Below, in pieces: positions 18,975 to 27,477 of a stretch of 64,000 bases of DNA (its first letter is position 1; the number at the start of each line of letters is the position of its first letter). The notes under the pieces are model-generated. The model ran no database searches. It saw only the letters and a program-made list of their open reading frames with translations, and was not told where the DNA came from. Source of the DNA: Methyloligella solikamskensis (lineage in GTDB: Bacteria; Pseudomonadota; Alphaproteobacteria; Rhizobiales; Methyloligellaceae); assembly GCF_042676065.1 (NCBI RefSeq), contig NZ_JBHTJO010000001.1, forward strand, positions 62,001-126,000. Reading direction: 5' to 3'. The translations under genes were made by a program, and so were the position numbers.

Positions 18975-20849
18975 TTACTTGTCCGTTTCGGAGGACTCGT
19001 CGGACGCTTCGTCCTTGGTCTCTTCGGCGGATTCGTCAGCCGTTTCTTCGGCCTTGTCCTCAGCCTTCTCTTCGGCTTTGGCGGCGGCCTTGGTCTTCTT
19101 CTTCGGCTTGGCTTCTTCCTCGGCCGGGGCTTCGTCGCCATCGCCAGCCTTGTTCAAAGCCGCACCGAGAATGTCGCCGAGGGACGCACCGGAATCGGTG
19201 GAGCCGTACTGGGCGACCGCCTCCTTCTCTTCGGCGATCTCGAGCGCCTTGATGGAGACGTTGACCTTGCGGTTCTTCGGATCGAACTGGGTGATCACGG
19301 CGTCGAACTTCTCGCCAACGCCGAAGCGGTCGGGCCGCTGCTCGGAACGCTCGCGGGACAGGTCGGCGCGGCGGACGAAGGCCGGAAGATCGAAATCGAC
19401 CAGCTTCACATCCAGGCCGCCGTCCTTGACGTCGGTGACCTCGCAGGTGACGCGGGCGCCCTTCTTGAGCTTCTCGGCACCGGGCTCACCTTCGAAGGGA
19501 TCGCCGCCGAGCTGCTTGATGCCCAGGCTGATGCGCTCCTTCTCGGCATCGGCCTCGAGCACGACAGCCTTGGCCATCTCGCCCTTCTTGTAGTCCTTCA
19601 GAGCCTCTTCGCCCGACTTGTTCCAGTCGAGGTCGGAGAGGTGAACCATGCCGTCGATACCGCCTTCGAGGCCGATGAACAGACCGAACTCGGTGATGTT
19701 GCGGATCTCGCCCTCGATTTCGGTTCCGGCCGGGTGGGACTCGGCGAAGGCCGACCAGGGGTTCTCCTGGGTCTGCTTCAGGCCGAGAGAGATACGACGC
19801 TTCTCGGCGTCGACCTCGAGCACCTGCACCTCGACCTGCTGGCTGGTGGAGATGATCTTGCCGGGATGAACGTTCTTCTTGGTCCAGCTCATCTCGGAGA
19901 TGTGGATCAGACCCTCAACGCCCGGCTCCAGCTCCACGAAGGCGCCGTAGTCGGTGATGTTGGTGACCGTGCCCTGGAAGCGCGCACCCACCGGGTATTT
20001 CGATGCGATGCCTTCCCACGGATCGGCCTCCAGCTGCTTGATGCCGAGGCTGATGCGCTGGGACTCGGTGTTGATGCGGATGATCTGCACCTTCACCGTG
20101 TCGCCGACATTGACGATCTCCGACGGGTGAGACACGCGGCGCCAGGCCATGTCGGTGACATGAAGCAGGCCGTCGATGCCGCCCAGATCGATAAAGGCGC
20201 CGTAGTCGGTGATGTTCTTGACCACGCCCTCGATGACCTGGCCTTCCTCGAGACGGCCGACGATCTCGGAGCGCTTCTCCGCGCGATGCTCTTCCAGAAC
20301 CGAGCGGCGGGAGACGACGATGTTGCCGCGGCGGCGATCCATCTTGAGGATCTGGAAGGGCTGCGGCACGTTCATGAGCGGCGAGACATCGCGCACGGGG
20401 CGGATGTCGACCTGGCTGCCGGGCAGGAACGCCACGGCGCCGTCGAGGTCGACGGTGAAGCCGCCCTTGACGCGGTTGAAGATCATGCCTTCGACGCGCT
20501 CGTTGTTCTTGTACTTCTCTTCCAGGCGGACCCAGCTCTCTTCGCGGCGGGCTTTCTCGCGCGACAGAACGGCTTCGCCGAGCGCATTCTCGACGCGCTC
20601 CAGGTAGACGTCGACGATGTCGCCGACATTGAAATCTTCGGATTTTGCAGTGGCGCCGAATTCCTTCAGAGCCACGCGGCCTTCGGTCTTCAGACCGACA
20701 TCGATAACCGCAACGTCCTTCTCGATGCCGACGACGGTGCCCTTAACAACGGTGCCTTCTTCGAGCGCGACATTGGCAAGAGATTCTTCAAGAAGCGCTG
20801 CGAATTCGTCGTGGCTCGGCTGTTCTACGCTGGTTTGCGGTTCGCTCAT
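18975..20849 (-). CDS. rpsA: 30S ribosomal protein S1
   Basis: Ribosomal protein S1, 624 residues, which brings mRNA to the small subunit. Six S1 (OB-fold) repeats are visible, recognised by recurring ITDYGAFIDL, ITDYGAFVEL and ITEFGLFIGL strands. The C-terminus is a low-complexity Lys/Ala/Glu/Ser-rich tail of about 60 residues. I use the ATG at 20849 with AGGAG 5 nt upstream, rather than the TTG one codon earlier. It follows cmk by about 226 bp; that interval shows no gene and likely holds the rpsA promoter and leader. Confidence 0.97.
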   Translation of the reverse strand: MSEPQTSVEQPSHDEFAALLEESLANVALEEGTVVKGTVVGIEKDVAVIDVGLKTEGRVALKEFGATAKSEDFNVGDIVDVYLERVENALGEAVLSREKARREESWVRLEEKYKNNERVEGMIFNRVKGGFTVDLDGAVAFLPGSQVDIRPVRDVSPLMNVPQPFQILKMDRRRGNIVVSRRSVLEEHRAEKRSEIVGRLEEGQVIEGVVKNITDYGAFIDLGGIDGLLHVTDMAWRRVSHPSEIVNVGDTVKVQIIRINTESQRISLGIKQLEADPWEGIASKYPVGARFQGTVTNITDYGAFVELEPGVEGLIHISEMSWTKKNVHPGKIISTSQQVEVQVLEVDAEKRRISLGLKQTQENPWSAFAESHPAGTEIEGEIRNITEFGLFIGLEGGIDGMVHLSDLDWNKSGEEALKDYKKGEMAKAVVLEADAEKERISLGIKQLGGDPFEGEPGAEKLKKGARVTCEVTDVKDGGLDVKLVDFDLPAFVRRADLSRERSEQRPDRFGVGEKFDAVITQFDPKNRKVNVSIKALEIAEEKEAVAQYGSTDSGASLGDILGAALNKAGDGDEAPAEEEAKPKKKTKAAAKAEEKAEDKAEETADESAEETKDEASDESSETDK

Positions 20850-21075
20850 CAATACTCCTAAGCCCCTTTGGGCGTCTTGCGACGGTCTTGTCCGTCCTCG
20901 TCCGATCGTTTCCGATCGTCCAAATTGCTGTTCAAATACCCGAAGACATGCGTCAGATCGCTGCCGTCATCTCTTCTGGTAGCTCTGTTCGGGCTGCAAG
21001 CTGCGCCTGTTCGTCCGGCCGCGATTTTTTCAGTGGCGGAAAGGCGAAATAGGGGACCGCGATTAGGGGGCTTCT

Positions 21076-21720
21076 TTAGGAAGCGGACCCGGTGCGGCCC
21101 AAAGCGGCATCGATCACATCGATGGCAGCCTTGAACGCCGCGTCTATACTCAAATTCGTGGTGTCGAGCAAGTGCGCGTCGTCAGCTTTGAGAAGAGGCG
21201 CGGCCTCTCTTCCCTGGTCCCTCTCGTCCCGGCGGCGAATATCGGCCAGGACCTCGTCCTCCGTAACCTGGACGCCGCCATCGATCAGTTGGAGATAGCG
21301 GCGGTGGGCGCGTTCCTCCGGAGTGGCGGTGACGAAGAGTTTCACGGTGGCGTCGGGGCAGATGACGGTACCGATATCCCGGCCGTCGATCACCGCGCCG
21401 GCGGGCTGTTTTGCGAAGCTTCGCTGATAGGCCAGCAGAGCTGTCCGGACCTTGGCATGGGCCGCAACGATCGAGGCGGCCTCGCCAACACCACGGGCGC
21501 GCAAGCCCGGATCCTCAAGAGTATCGGGGTCGATCTTCTCCGCGGCCGCTACCGCCGCGTCCTCGTCGCGCGGATCGCCGCCGGCGATGACCGTATCGCG
21601 GGCCACGGCCCGGTAGAGCGAGCCCGTGTCGAGATAGGCCAGCGCGTAATGCACCGCCACGCGCTTGCTCAAGGTGCCTTTGCCGCTCGCGGCCGGCCCG
21701 TCAACGGCGATGATCATCAT
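21076..21720 (-). CDS. cmk: Cytidylate kinase
   Basis: CMP/dCMP kinase, 214 residues. The P-loop DGPAASGKGT lies near the N-terminus (about residues 7-16), with LDTGSLYRAVA and DGRDIGTVICPDA for CMP binding and the LID Arg motif (RDERDQGR). Two adjacent ATG codons make the start uncertain by one residue. It lies between aroA (33 bp upstream) and rpsA, the classic aroA-cmk-rpsA order. Confidence 0.96.
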   Translation of the reverse strand: MMIIAVDGPAASGKGTLSKRVAVHYALAYLDTGSLYRAVARDTVIAGGDPRDEDAAVAAAEKIDPDTLEDPGLRARGVGEAASIVAAHAKVRTALLAYQRSFAKQPAGAVIDGRDIGTVICPDATVKLFVTATPEERAHRRYLQLIDGGVQVTEDEVLADIRRRDERDQGREAAPLLKADDAHLLDTTNLSIDAAFKAAIDVIDAALGRTGSAS

Positions 21721-21753
21721 GAGCGGCTCCCCCGGAGAACGTGTCGCTACACT

Positions 21754-23067
21754 CTAGCTGATCTCGGCGCCCATGCCCGACAGGAGCTCGACGAAGCCGG
21801 GGAAGCTGGTGGCGATCATGCTGCCGTCGTCCACGGTGACCGGCTCCGCCGCCCCTAGCCCCAAGATCAGGAAGGACATGGCGATGCGGTGATCCATATG
21901 GGTGGTGATCATGGCGCCGCCTTCGACCGCACCGGCGCCCTGGACGATCAGATTGTCGCCATCGACTTCCGCCTCCACGCCACAGGCGCTAAGCCCTGCG
22001 GCCGTTGCGGCCAGGCGGTCGCTTTCCTTCAATTTCAGCTCGGCGAGCCCTTCCATGCGGGTCTCGCCCTCGGCGAAGGCCGCCAGCATGGCGAGCACCG
22101 GATATTCGTCGATCATGCTGGGAGCGCGGTCGGCCGGGACCGTGACGCCTTTCAGGCTGCTGGTCCGGGCGCGGACATTGGCGATGGTCTCGCCGCTCGC
22201 CTCGTGCTGATCCAGGATCTCAATATCGGCGCCCATCTCCTGCACTGTGTCCAGGAAGCCGGTGCGGGTCGGGCTCATGAGCACGCCTTCGACCGTCACG
22301 TCGGAGTTCGGCGTGATGAGCGCAGCGGCCAGCAGGAAAGCGGCCGAGCTCGGATCGGACGGGACGTAGACGCTAGCGCCCGTCAGCTCCGCATCGCCGC
22401 AGACGGTGACGATCTTGCCGCCGCCCTCGCGATCCTCCACAGAAATCTCCGCACCGAAATAGCGCAGCATGCGCTCGGTGTGGTCCCGGGTGGGCATGGT
22501 CTCGATCACGCTGGTGCGGCCCGGCGCATGGAGTCCCGCCAACAGGATCGCCGACTTCACCTGGGCGGAGGCCACGGGAAGCTCGTAGCGCAGGGGGATC
22601 AGATCCTGGGTGCCGCGCAAGGTGAGTGGCAGGGTCGTTCCCTCGCCTTCCACCTCAAGCCCCATCTCCTGGAGAGGCGTGAGCACGCGAGCCATGGGAC
22701 GGCGGCAAAGAGATTCGTCGCCTGTGAACTCCGCCGTCATGGCGTGGCCTGCGACGACACCCATCATGAGCCGAGCGCCGGTTCCGGAATTTCCGAAATC
22801 GAGCGGACCGTCGGGCTGCTTCAGTCCACCGACCCCCCGGCCGATCACCGTGTAGCGATCGCCATCCTTGGAAACATCGGCGCCGAGCGCCGCGACCGCG
22901 CGGGCCGTGGCGAGGATATCCTCGGCTTCGAGCAGACCGCTAATCTGGGTGCGGCCCGTTGCGAGCGCGCCGAGGATGAGGGCGCGGTGAGAAATCGACT
23001 TATCGCCGGGAACTTTGAGACGACCGGTGAGGCCCTCAGATCGGCGTGCGGTCAGAGGCTGTGACAT
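21754..23067 (-). CDS. aroA: 3-phosphoshikimate 1-carboxyvinyltransferase (EPSP synthase)
   Basis: Shikimate-pathway enzyme of 437 residues making EPSP. The ATG at 23067 opens MSQPLTARRSEGLTG. The active-site motifs are PGDKSISHRAL, LDFGNSGTGARL and LKESDRLAATA. The frame extends upstream to 23283 but only into non-conserved sequence. It is divergent from the TIGR02300 gene, with 105 bp between them that should hold both promoters. Confidence 0.95.
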   Translation of the reverse strand: MSQPLTARRSEGLTGRLKVPGDKSISHRALILGALATGRTQISGLLEAEDILATARAVAALGADVSKDGDRYTVIGRGVGGLKQPDGPLDFGNSGTGARLMMGVVAGHAMTAEFTGDESLCRRPMARVLTPLQEMGLEVEGEGTTLPLTLRGTQDLIPLRYELPVASAQVKSAILLAGLHAPGRTSVIETMPTRDHTERMLRYFGAEISVEDREGGGKIVTVCGDAELTGASVYVPSDPSSAAFLLAAALITPNSDVTVEGVLMSPTRTGFLDTVQEMGADIEILDQHEASGETIANVRARTSSLKGVTVPADRAPSMIDEYPVLAMLAAFAEGETRMEGLAELKLKESDRLAATAAGLSACGVEAEVDGDNLIVQGAGAVEGGAMITTHMDHRIAMSFLILGLGAAEPVTVDDGSMIATSFPGFVELLSGMGAEIS

Positions 23068-23172
23068 TGGCAAAATTCGATGATGTTGCGACTCGACCAT
23101 TAGCTTTTGACAGCACTGAAAAGCCGTGGCAATGGGGTGAAAAATTGGGTTGATGGAGCACGAGGGGTCCAA

Positions 23173-23595
23173 ATGTCCACATCTGCCCGGGGAACCAAGC
23201 GTGTTTGCCCCAGCTGTGGGGCGAAATTTTACGACCTGAACAAGTCGCCGATTACCTGCCCCGTCTGCCAGGCGGCCTATCAAGCACCGTCTGGGCGCCG
23301 GAGCAAGGCGGCGGCTGTTGCCGAAGAGCCGAAGCCGAAAGCCAAGGCCAAGGCGGAAGAGGAGGATGTCGAAGTCGTCGAGGAGGACGCGGACGTCATC
23401 AGCCTCGAAGATGCGCGGGAAGACGAGACCGACGATAACGACGACGACGATGAAAACATCGATCTCGGCGACGACGATGCGGATATCCCCGACGATAATG
23501 ACGACGACGATACATTCCTCGAAGACGACGAGGACGACGAAGAAGGCGTCAGCGGACTGATCGGCGGCGCAAAGGACGACGACGACGACACCTGA
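23173..23595 (+). CDS. TIGR02300 (FYDLN acid domain) protein
   Basis: Small 140-residue protein of unknown role. The N-terminus has a zinc-ribbon pattern (CPSCGAKFYDLN ... CPVCQAAY) that defines the alphaproteobacterial TIGR02300/FYDLN-acid family; the rest is a basic linker and then a strongly acidic Asp/Glu-rich tail. The ATG at 23173 is preferred because it begins just before the conserved ribbon. It stands divergent to aroA and upstream of tRNA-Ala, its usual rhizobial setting. The fold suggests nucleic-acid or protein binding, but no function is established. Confidence 0.88.
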   Translation: MSTSARGTKRVCPSCGAKFYDLNKSPITCPVCQAAYQAPSGRRSKAAAVAEEPKPKAKAKAEEEDVEVVEEDADVISLEDAREDETDDNDDDDENIDLGDDDADIPDDNDDDDTFLEDDEDDEEGVSGLIGGAKDDDDDT

Positions 23596-23667
23596 TCTTC
23601 ACCAAAAATTTGATTCGAAACCGATCTACCCATGCATGGGCTTGCGTTTGGCCGCTCGCTCATTTAC

Positions 23668-23697
23668 TTGATCGGTCTCGCTTCGGGCCCCAGATAA
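23668..23697 (+). promoter_or_regulatory. Candidate promoter of tRNA-Ala
   Basis: TTGATC (-35 like, 23668-23673) and AGATAA (-10 like, 23692-23697) are 18 nt apart and end 37 nt before the tRNA. It is a plausible housekeeping promoter, assigned only by eye. Confidence 0.35.
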
Positions 23698-23734
23698 ATC
23701 TGGCCGGCGAACGAGGCGAGCTTCACACCAAGAT

Positions 23735-23810
23735 GGGGCCATAGCTCAGTTGGGAGAGCGCGTGAATGGCATTCACGAGGTCGGCGGTTCGATCCCGCCT
23801 GGCTCCACCA
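23735..23810 (+). tRNA. tRNA-Ala (anticodon GGC)
   Basis: Complete 76-nt cloverleaf including an encoded CCA end. The acceptor GGGGCCA pairs with TGGCTCC, the D stem is GCTC/GAGC, the anticodon stem CGTGA/TCACG holds loop ATGGCAT (anticodon GGC), and the T arm is GGCGG-TTCGATC-CCGCC. It is the left edge of a repeated segment whose second, damaged copy lies at 26609. Confidence 0.97.
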
Positions 23811-24006
23811 TCTCTCTTTTGATCTCACGCTAGCGTGCTTTGCGCGCAGCTCCGATGGGCGGCCTGACCGGCCGGCGGGCCGTCGCCCTTGCGAGTGCTA
23901 AGGCGCTCGGTTTTCCAATTCTCGATTTCGCTCACGCTGATCCGCTTCGCGGATAGCTCCGCGAGGGCGCGCTGACCGCGCGACGCCCGGTCGGGCTTGC
24001 GAGCGC
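23735..24006. repeat. Left copy of tRNA-Ala-containing direct repeat
   Basis: The tRNA gene and about 195 bp after it recur in the same orientation at 26609-26857. Shared landmarks after the tRNA include CTCACGCTAGCG, CCGATGGGCGGCCTGACC, GGCGCTCGGT, TTCTCGATTTCGCTCA, TCCGCTTCGCGG and GCCCGGTCGGGCTTGCG. The copies differ by many substitutions and small indels. The segment itself contains short internal repeats (CTTGCGAG-GCTAAGGCGCTCG twice). The 23596-24025 gap holds only this and the tRNA. Confidence 0.8.
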
Positions 24007-24025
24007 TAAGGCGCTCGATCTTTCC

Positions 24026-25312
24026 TCACGACAATTCGCTCACTTTGGCCAAGCGCTCGATGAGGCCGACGGCGTTGGCAACGCCGTGCTCCTTTCGGAT
24101 CTCGGCGCCGAGGCTTGCAGCTTTGTCGATGATATCCTGATTGGTCGTCGCCTCCTTCAGCGCCGCCGCGAGCTTATCCACCGTCAGCCTCTTTCGCGGA
24201 ATCGCCTTCGGTCCCGCTCCGAGCGCATAGACGCGGGAGGCCCAAAACGGCTGGTCGGCGAAGAACGGGACCAGCACAGACGGCTTTCCTGCACGCAAGC
24301 CTGCCGCCGTGGTGCCGGCGCCCCCGTGATGGACGACGGCGGCCATCTTTGGGAACAGCCACTCGTGGGGCGCCTCATCGATCTTGAGGATCGTCTCGGG
24401 CAGGTCGTCCGCGCTCAGCCCTCCCCATCCTGTCGCGATGATGCCCCGCAAACCCACCCGTTGCAGGGCTTCGACAACGATCTCCGCCATGCGTTTAGGA
24501 TCGCGTCCGGCCATAGAGCCGAAGCCGACATAGACGGGCGGCGGACCGGCCTCCAGGAAGTCAGTCAGCGTCTGGGGCGGTTCCCAGTCATTTGGACCGT
24601 CGAGAAACCAGTAGCCGGTGATGTAGGCGTAGTCAGGCCAGTCGTCGGGCCGGGGAAGTACGGCCTCGCTATGAGCGTGGATGATCGGGATCGGCGTCCC
24701 GTCCGCTTCTTTCAGAAAATCGAACTCGGCGATAGGCGGCAGGTCCAGCCCGGCGCGAAAGCTGCGCACGTATTTGCGCCAGACGCGATTCACAAGGAGA
24801 TGGATCAGCCGGTAGCTCGCCCGATTGTACCAGGCTCCCAGGTTCCAGTCGGGGGCGACCACAAAGCGCCACGCGCCGGTCGGCACGAACATGGGGATGG
24901 GCGTTGCGAGCGCGCACCCGATGCCGAGTTTCTCGGCGATGTGGGGCGCGGCTCCGCCCTTGGAATGAAAGACGATGAAGTCGGGCTGGAAGGTTTTCGC
25001 GACCTCCCAGCTTTCGCGCATCAGCTGCTTCTGCAGCGGCGCGACCTGGCGCGCCATGGTGTAGGTCCGCTTGGCGATCTCGTAGAGATTGCCGGCCTTC
25101 TCGATAAGCTCCTTTCCCTGGTCCGTATCGATGATGGAGAGGAGGTCGTCGTTCAAATAGCCGTAAGCGAGGCCGTTGCTCTCGACGAATTCCTCGAAGC
25201 GGACGCTCGTTGCGAGCATCACCTCATGGCCGGCGTCCTGCAGCCCTCGGCCCAGCGCCACGTAGGGCTGGACGTCGCCCCGGCTGCCATAGGTGATGAT
25301 GAGAACCTCCAT
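24026..25312 (-). CDS. Glycosyltransferase family 1 (UGT/sterol-glucosyltransferase type)
   Basis: Probable UDP-sugar-dependent glycosyltransferase of 428 residues with GT-B fold. The N-terminal donor/acceptor domain begins with LIITYGSRGDVQPYVALGRGL, as in the GT28/UGT group. The C-terminal UDP-sugar site is HHGGAGTTAAGLRAGKPSV with FFADQPFWASRV after it (about residues 335-370). Family members glycosylate sterols, hopanoids, carotenoids or small lipophilic molecules; the acceptor here cannot be read from sequence. It is the last gene of a three-gene reverse-strand module enclosed by the tRNA-Ala repeats and is unrelated in role to the housekeeping genes around it. Confidence 0.87.
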   Translation of the reverse strand: MEVLIITYGSRGDVQPYVALGRGLQDAGHEVMLATSVRFEEFVESNGLAYGYLNDDLLSIIDTDQGKELIEKAGNLYEIAKRTYTMARQVAPLQKQLMRESWEVAKTFQPDFIVFHSKGGAAPHIAEKLGIGCALATPIPMFVPTGAWRFVVAPDWNLGAWYNRASYRLIHLLVNRVWRKYVRSFRAGLDLPPIAEFDFLKEADGTPIPIIHAHSEAVLPRPDDWPDYAYITGYWFLDGPNDWEPPQTLTDFLEAGPPPVYVGFGSMAGRDPKRMAEIVVEALQRVGLRGIIATGWGGLSADDLPETILKIDEAPHEWLFPKMAAVVHHGGAGTTAAGLRAGKPSVLVPFFADQPFWASRVYALGAGPKAIPRKRLTVDKLAAALKEATTNQDIIDKAASLGAEIRKEHGVANAVGLIERLAKVSELS

Positions 25313-25407
25313 GGCCTCAGATCATAGCGCACGCAGGCGTGTCGTCCGCCTGGGCGCGACAACGCGAAATGCTCGATTGGTCGTGCTTGAGCCGCTGCGC
25401 AGGACGA

Positions 25408-25659
25408 TTAGCGATGGGGGCAGCCCGGCCAGCAGCACGGGCGGCGCTTGCCATCCTCAAGGTTTTCACAACCCCAGGCGATACGCTTCTTCCGCGTCTG
25501 CTCTTTCTTGGCGGATTCGATCCAGCAGATCCATTCGTTGCGCGCGAGAGGCGTAATATCCTCCCACGTCTTCAACGCGCGCTCGTTCGATCGAAGAGCG
25601 TCCTCGAAATCGGCCGGCAACCCATGCACTGTGCCGCCCGATACCGCAGTGTGATCCAT
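25408..25659 (-). CDS. Small YdeI/OmpD-associated family protein
   Basis: Cytoplasmic protein of about 83 residues. The pattern LPADFEDALRSNERALKTWED then PLARNEWICWI and KKRIAWGCENLEDGKRRPCCWPGC is typical of the short YdeI/OmpD-associated family, whose role is poorly known. The ATG at 25659 is chosen because the frame before it is not conserved-looking. It lies between the methyltransferase and glycosyltransferase genes, with gaps of 71 and 95 bp. Confidence 0.78.
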   Translation of the reverse strand: MDHTAVSGGTVHGLPADFEDALRSNERALKTWEDITPLARNEWICWIESAKKEQTRKKRIAWGCENLEDGKRRPCCWPGCPHR

Positions 25660-25730
25660 CTCTGCACCGTCCTCAGCCGCAAAGTCTAATCTCCGTACGG
25701 CTGGCTTTCCAGACGCCAGCGTCGGGGCGG

Positions 25731-26480
25731 CTAGATCGAATTGAGCAGGCTCGTCCGGCGGCGCAGCAGCTTCGAAGTGCAATAGAGCGCCACGCCGAGT
25801 GCAAGGAACGCCAGCCAGTCGGGCTCTCGGCGGATCCATTGCACGAGACCTTCGTGCTCGAACAGCACATCCTCGACGATCTCGAACAGGGTGAAGACGC
25901 TCACCACCAGAAGCCAGCCCGGGGTCTCCCGCCGGAACACCTTGCGGACGGAGAAGCCGCGGCTGGGCGCACGCCACAGAAACGGATTGGGGAAGAAGGC
26001 CGGCACCCGCGCGCTCCAGCGCCGGTAGCGCTCGCCGAACTTGCCTTCCAGGAAGCTCTCCTCGGCGGAGGCGATTCGCTCGTAGTAGAGGAAGAATGCC
26101 AGGGTGCCGATCAGGAAGAAGCCGAGGCTCTCGAAGAGCAGCAGGAAGCCGGCAAAGATCAGAAAGTTCGCGGTGTAGAGCGGATGACGCACGATCGAAT
26201 ACGGGCCCTTGGTGTTCAGGCGGTCCGCTTTCTGCTGCTTGGTATTCCGGCCGGAGGTGTTGGGTGGGGTGTAGCCGACGGTGAAGGCCCGGAGGGCGAG
26301 ACCGGAGAGGGAGACCAGCAGCGCGAGGTGCTGGATAAGCTGCTCTGCGCCTTCCCCGCCCGTGTCCCGCGCCATGAAGACCGCGAAGTAATAGATCGCG
26401 AGCGGCAGGATCAGGAACGGCAGGAAGGAGCGGTAGCGGAACAGCGTCGCCCCGTGCTTGGTCATCTCATCGCGCAACAT
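25731..26480 (-). CDS. Isoprenylcysteine carboxyl methyltransferase-like membrane protein
   Basis: Integral membrane protein of about 249 residues with several hydrophobic segments and the family signature for SAM and substrate binding: KGPYSIVRHPLYTANFL, followed by a hydrophobic pair and YYERIASAEESFLEGKFGERYRRW (only core words quoted). Such ICMT/PEMT-fold enzymes methylate prenylcysteine, phospholipids, phosphate groups of lipid A or other membrane substrates; which one applies here is unknown. The C-terminal third adds two more hydrophobic stretches. The ATG at 26480 has GGGGA about 9 nt upstream; 26465 is the alternative. It is the first gene of the repeat-flanked module. Confidence 0.82.
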   Translation of the reverse strand: MLRDEMTKHGATLFRYRSFLPFLILPLAIYYFAVFMARDTGGEGAEQLIQHLALLVSLSGLALRAFTVGYTPPNTSGRNTKQQKADRLNTKGPYSIVRHPLYTANFLIFAGFLLLFESLGFFLIGTLAFFLYYERIASAEESFLEGKFGERYRRWSARVPAFFPNPFLWRAPSRGFSVRKVFRRETPGWLLVVSVFTLFEIVEDVLFEHEGLVQWIRREPDWLAFLALGVALYCTSKLLRRRTSLLNSI

Positions 26481-26608
26481 ACGTAAAGTCCCCGTCGGCA
26501 CTGCAATTTGCGGCAAGTTGCGAAGAAAATGCGGCCTCACAGCGACGTGGCTAGTTCACCTGGATATATCCTTGGGTGACGGGAAAGGTCGGTCTCAATC
26601 GACAAAAT

Positions 26609-26682
26609 TTGGTCGTAGCTCAGTAGGGAGCGTGCGTGATGGCATTCACGAGGTCGGCGGTTCGATCCCGCCTGGCTCCACT
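26609..26682 (+). pseudogene. Degenerate tRNA-Ala copy
   Basis: From the anticodon arm on (TGGCATTCACG through TGGCTCCAC) it matches tRNA-Ala(GGC) at 23735 base for base, but the 5' half is damaged. The acceptor strand reads TTGGTCG, which cannot pair with TGGCTCC, the D stem is disrupted (AGTAGGGAGCGTG), one loop base is missing, and the terminal CCA is CTA. It is unlikely to give a functional tRNA. Confidence 0.85.
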
Positions 26683-26857
26683 ATCTCACGCTAGCGCGCT
26701 ACGCGCGCAGTTCCGATGGGCGGCCTGACCACCGGCCGGCGGGCAATTGCCCTTGCGAGCACTAGGGCGCTCGGTCCTCCATTCTCGATTTCGCTCATGC
26801 TAGTCCGCTTCGCGGGGGCGAGCTGACCGCGCAGCGCCCGGTCGGGCTTGCGGACGC
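26609..26857. repeat. Right copy of tRNA-Ala-containing direct repeat
   Basis: Diverged second copy of the segment at 23735-24006, same orientation, about 2.6 kb away. It explains most of the 491-bp gene-free stretch from 26481 to 26971; the remainder shows only short inverted repeats (for example GGACGC-TTT-GCGTCC near 26852-26866) and the ribosome site of the next gene. Together the two copies frame the methyltransferase, YdeI-like and glycosyltransferase genes. Confidence 0.8.
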
Positions 26858-26971
26858 TTTGCGTCCGATTCTGCGCCTGACGCTGATCTGCTGCGTACGG
26901 AGTTCCGATGCCCCCAACGTGCAATCAGAAAGCATGCTATTTATAGATTGTTCTACGGTGGAGGGAGTCTG

Positions 26972-27397
26972 ATGGGGGATTTTGACGCTTTAGCTAACCA
27001 ATTTTCCGGACGGCGGTTTGCCGAGCTCATCTTGGAGCATGCATCTAAGCAGAGTCCGCGCGAAGTGATTACGGCTCTCTCAGCTCTACAATCCGGCCTT
27101 TCGCCTGAGTTGAAAGAACCCGTTGTCGAGCTAGTGGATTTTGTAAATGCAATGCCTCAGCCACAGTTGCGGAAGTTCTTCTCGGGCGATTGCGGCGACA
27201 AATTTCTTGAACTGATGGACGTTATAAAAGGCTTTCTCATTTCTAACTATGGCCTTCAGGTATCGCGGAATGAGGCGTTCGACATATTCAATATTATCGT
27301 TCTGAACTACGCGGCAGCTTGCCAATCATTCCCGCAAACGAACGCCGCGATGAGAAAGGCAGCAGGGCACGGTTTTCTGCGGCGTCTTCTCACGTAG
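26972..27397 (+). CDS. Hypothetical protein, lower-GC orphan
   Basis: A 141-residue protein I do not recognise. The ATG at 26972 has a strong GGAGGG site 7 nt upstream. The chain is soluble-looking and mostly alpha-helical in composition, with one hydrophobic region near the C-terminal third (NEAFDIFNIIVLNYAAAC). The coding sequence is visibly poorer in GC than its neighbours (many AAT, TTT, TCT and CTA codons), which suggests recent acquisition. It lies just outside the right tRNA-Ala repeat, upstream of and in the same direction as hsp20, but separated by about 200 bp with its own promoter for hsp20. Confidence 0.65.
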   Translation: MGDFDALANQFSGRRFAELILEHASKQSPREVITALSALQSGLSPELKEPVVELVDFVNAMPQPQLRKFFSGDCGDKFLELMDVIKGFLISNYGLQVSRNEAFDIFNIIVLNYAAACQSFPQTNAAMRKAAGHGFLRRLLT

Positions 27398-27443
27398 GAG
27401 GTGGCGGGGGGTCGAATCGGCATTTGCTTGCGTTTTTCAACGC

Positions 27444-27471
27444 CTTGAAAGGCTTGAGAAGCTCCCCATAT
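27444..27471 (+). promoter_or_regulatory. RpoH (sigma-32) heat-shock promoter for hsp20
   Basis: CTTGAAA at 27444-27450, a 13-nt spacer, then CCCCATAT at 27464-27471: a full match to the known sigma-32 consensus (CTTGAAA, 13-15 nt, CCCCATNT). It lies about 125 nt upstream of the hsp20 start and in the right direction, so hsp20-DUF1150 should be heat-shock induced through RpoH. Confidence 0.88.
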
Positions 27472-27477
27472 ATCGCT

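Noticed and set aside
18402..20861. Very long open frame antisense to rpsA and sppA (over 800 codons)
   Set aside because: It lies opposite well-identified genes; long antisense frames are expected in GC-rich DNA with biased codon use. No recognisable domain or ribosome site.
23629..23640. CCCATGCATGGG palindrome after the TIGR02300 gene
   Set aside because: No T-tract, no adjacent promoter and no repeat elsewhere that I noticed; likely chance.
23735..26857. Integrative element with integrase
   Set aside because: No integrase, recombinase or transposase reading frame occurs between or beside the repeats, so an active element is not supported; only the repeat structure is reported.
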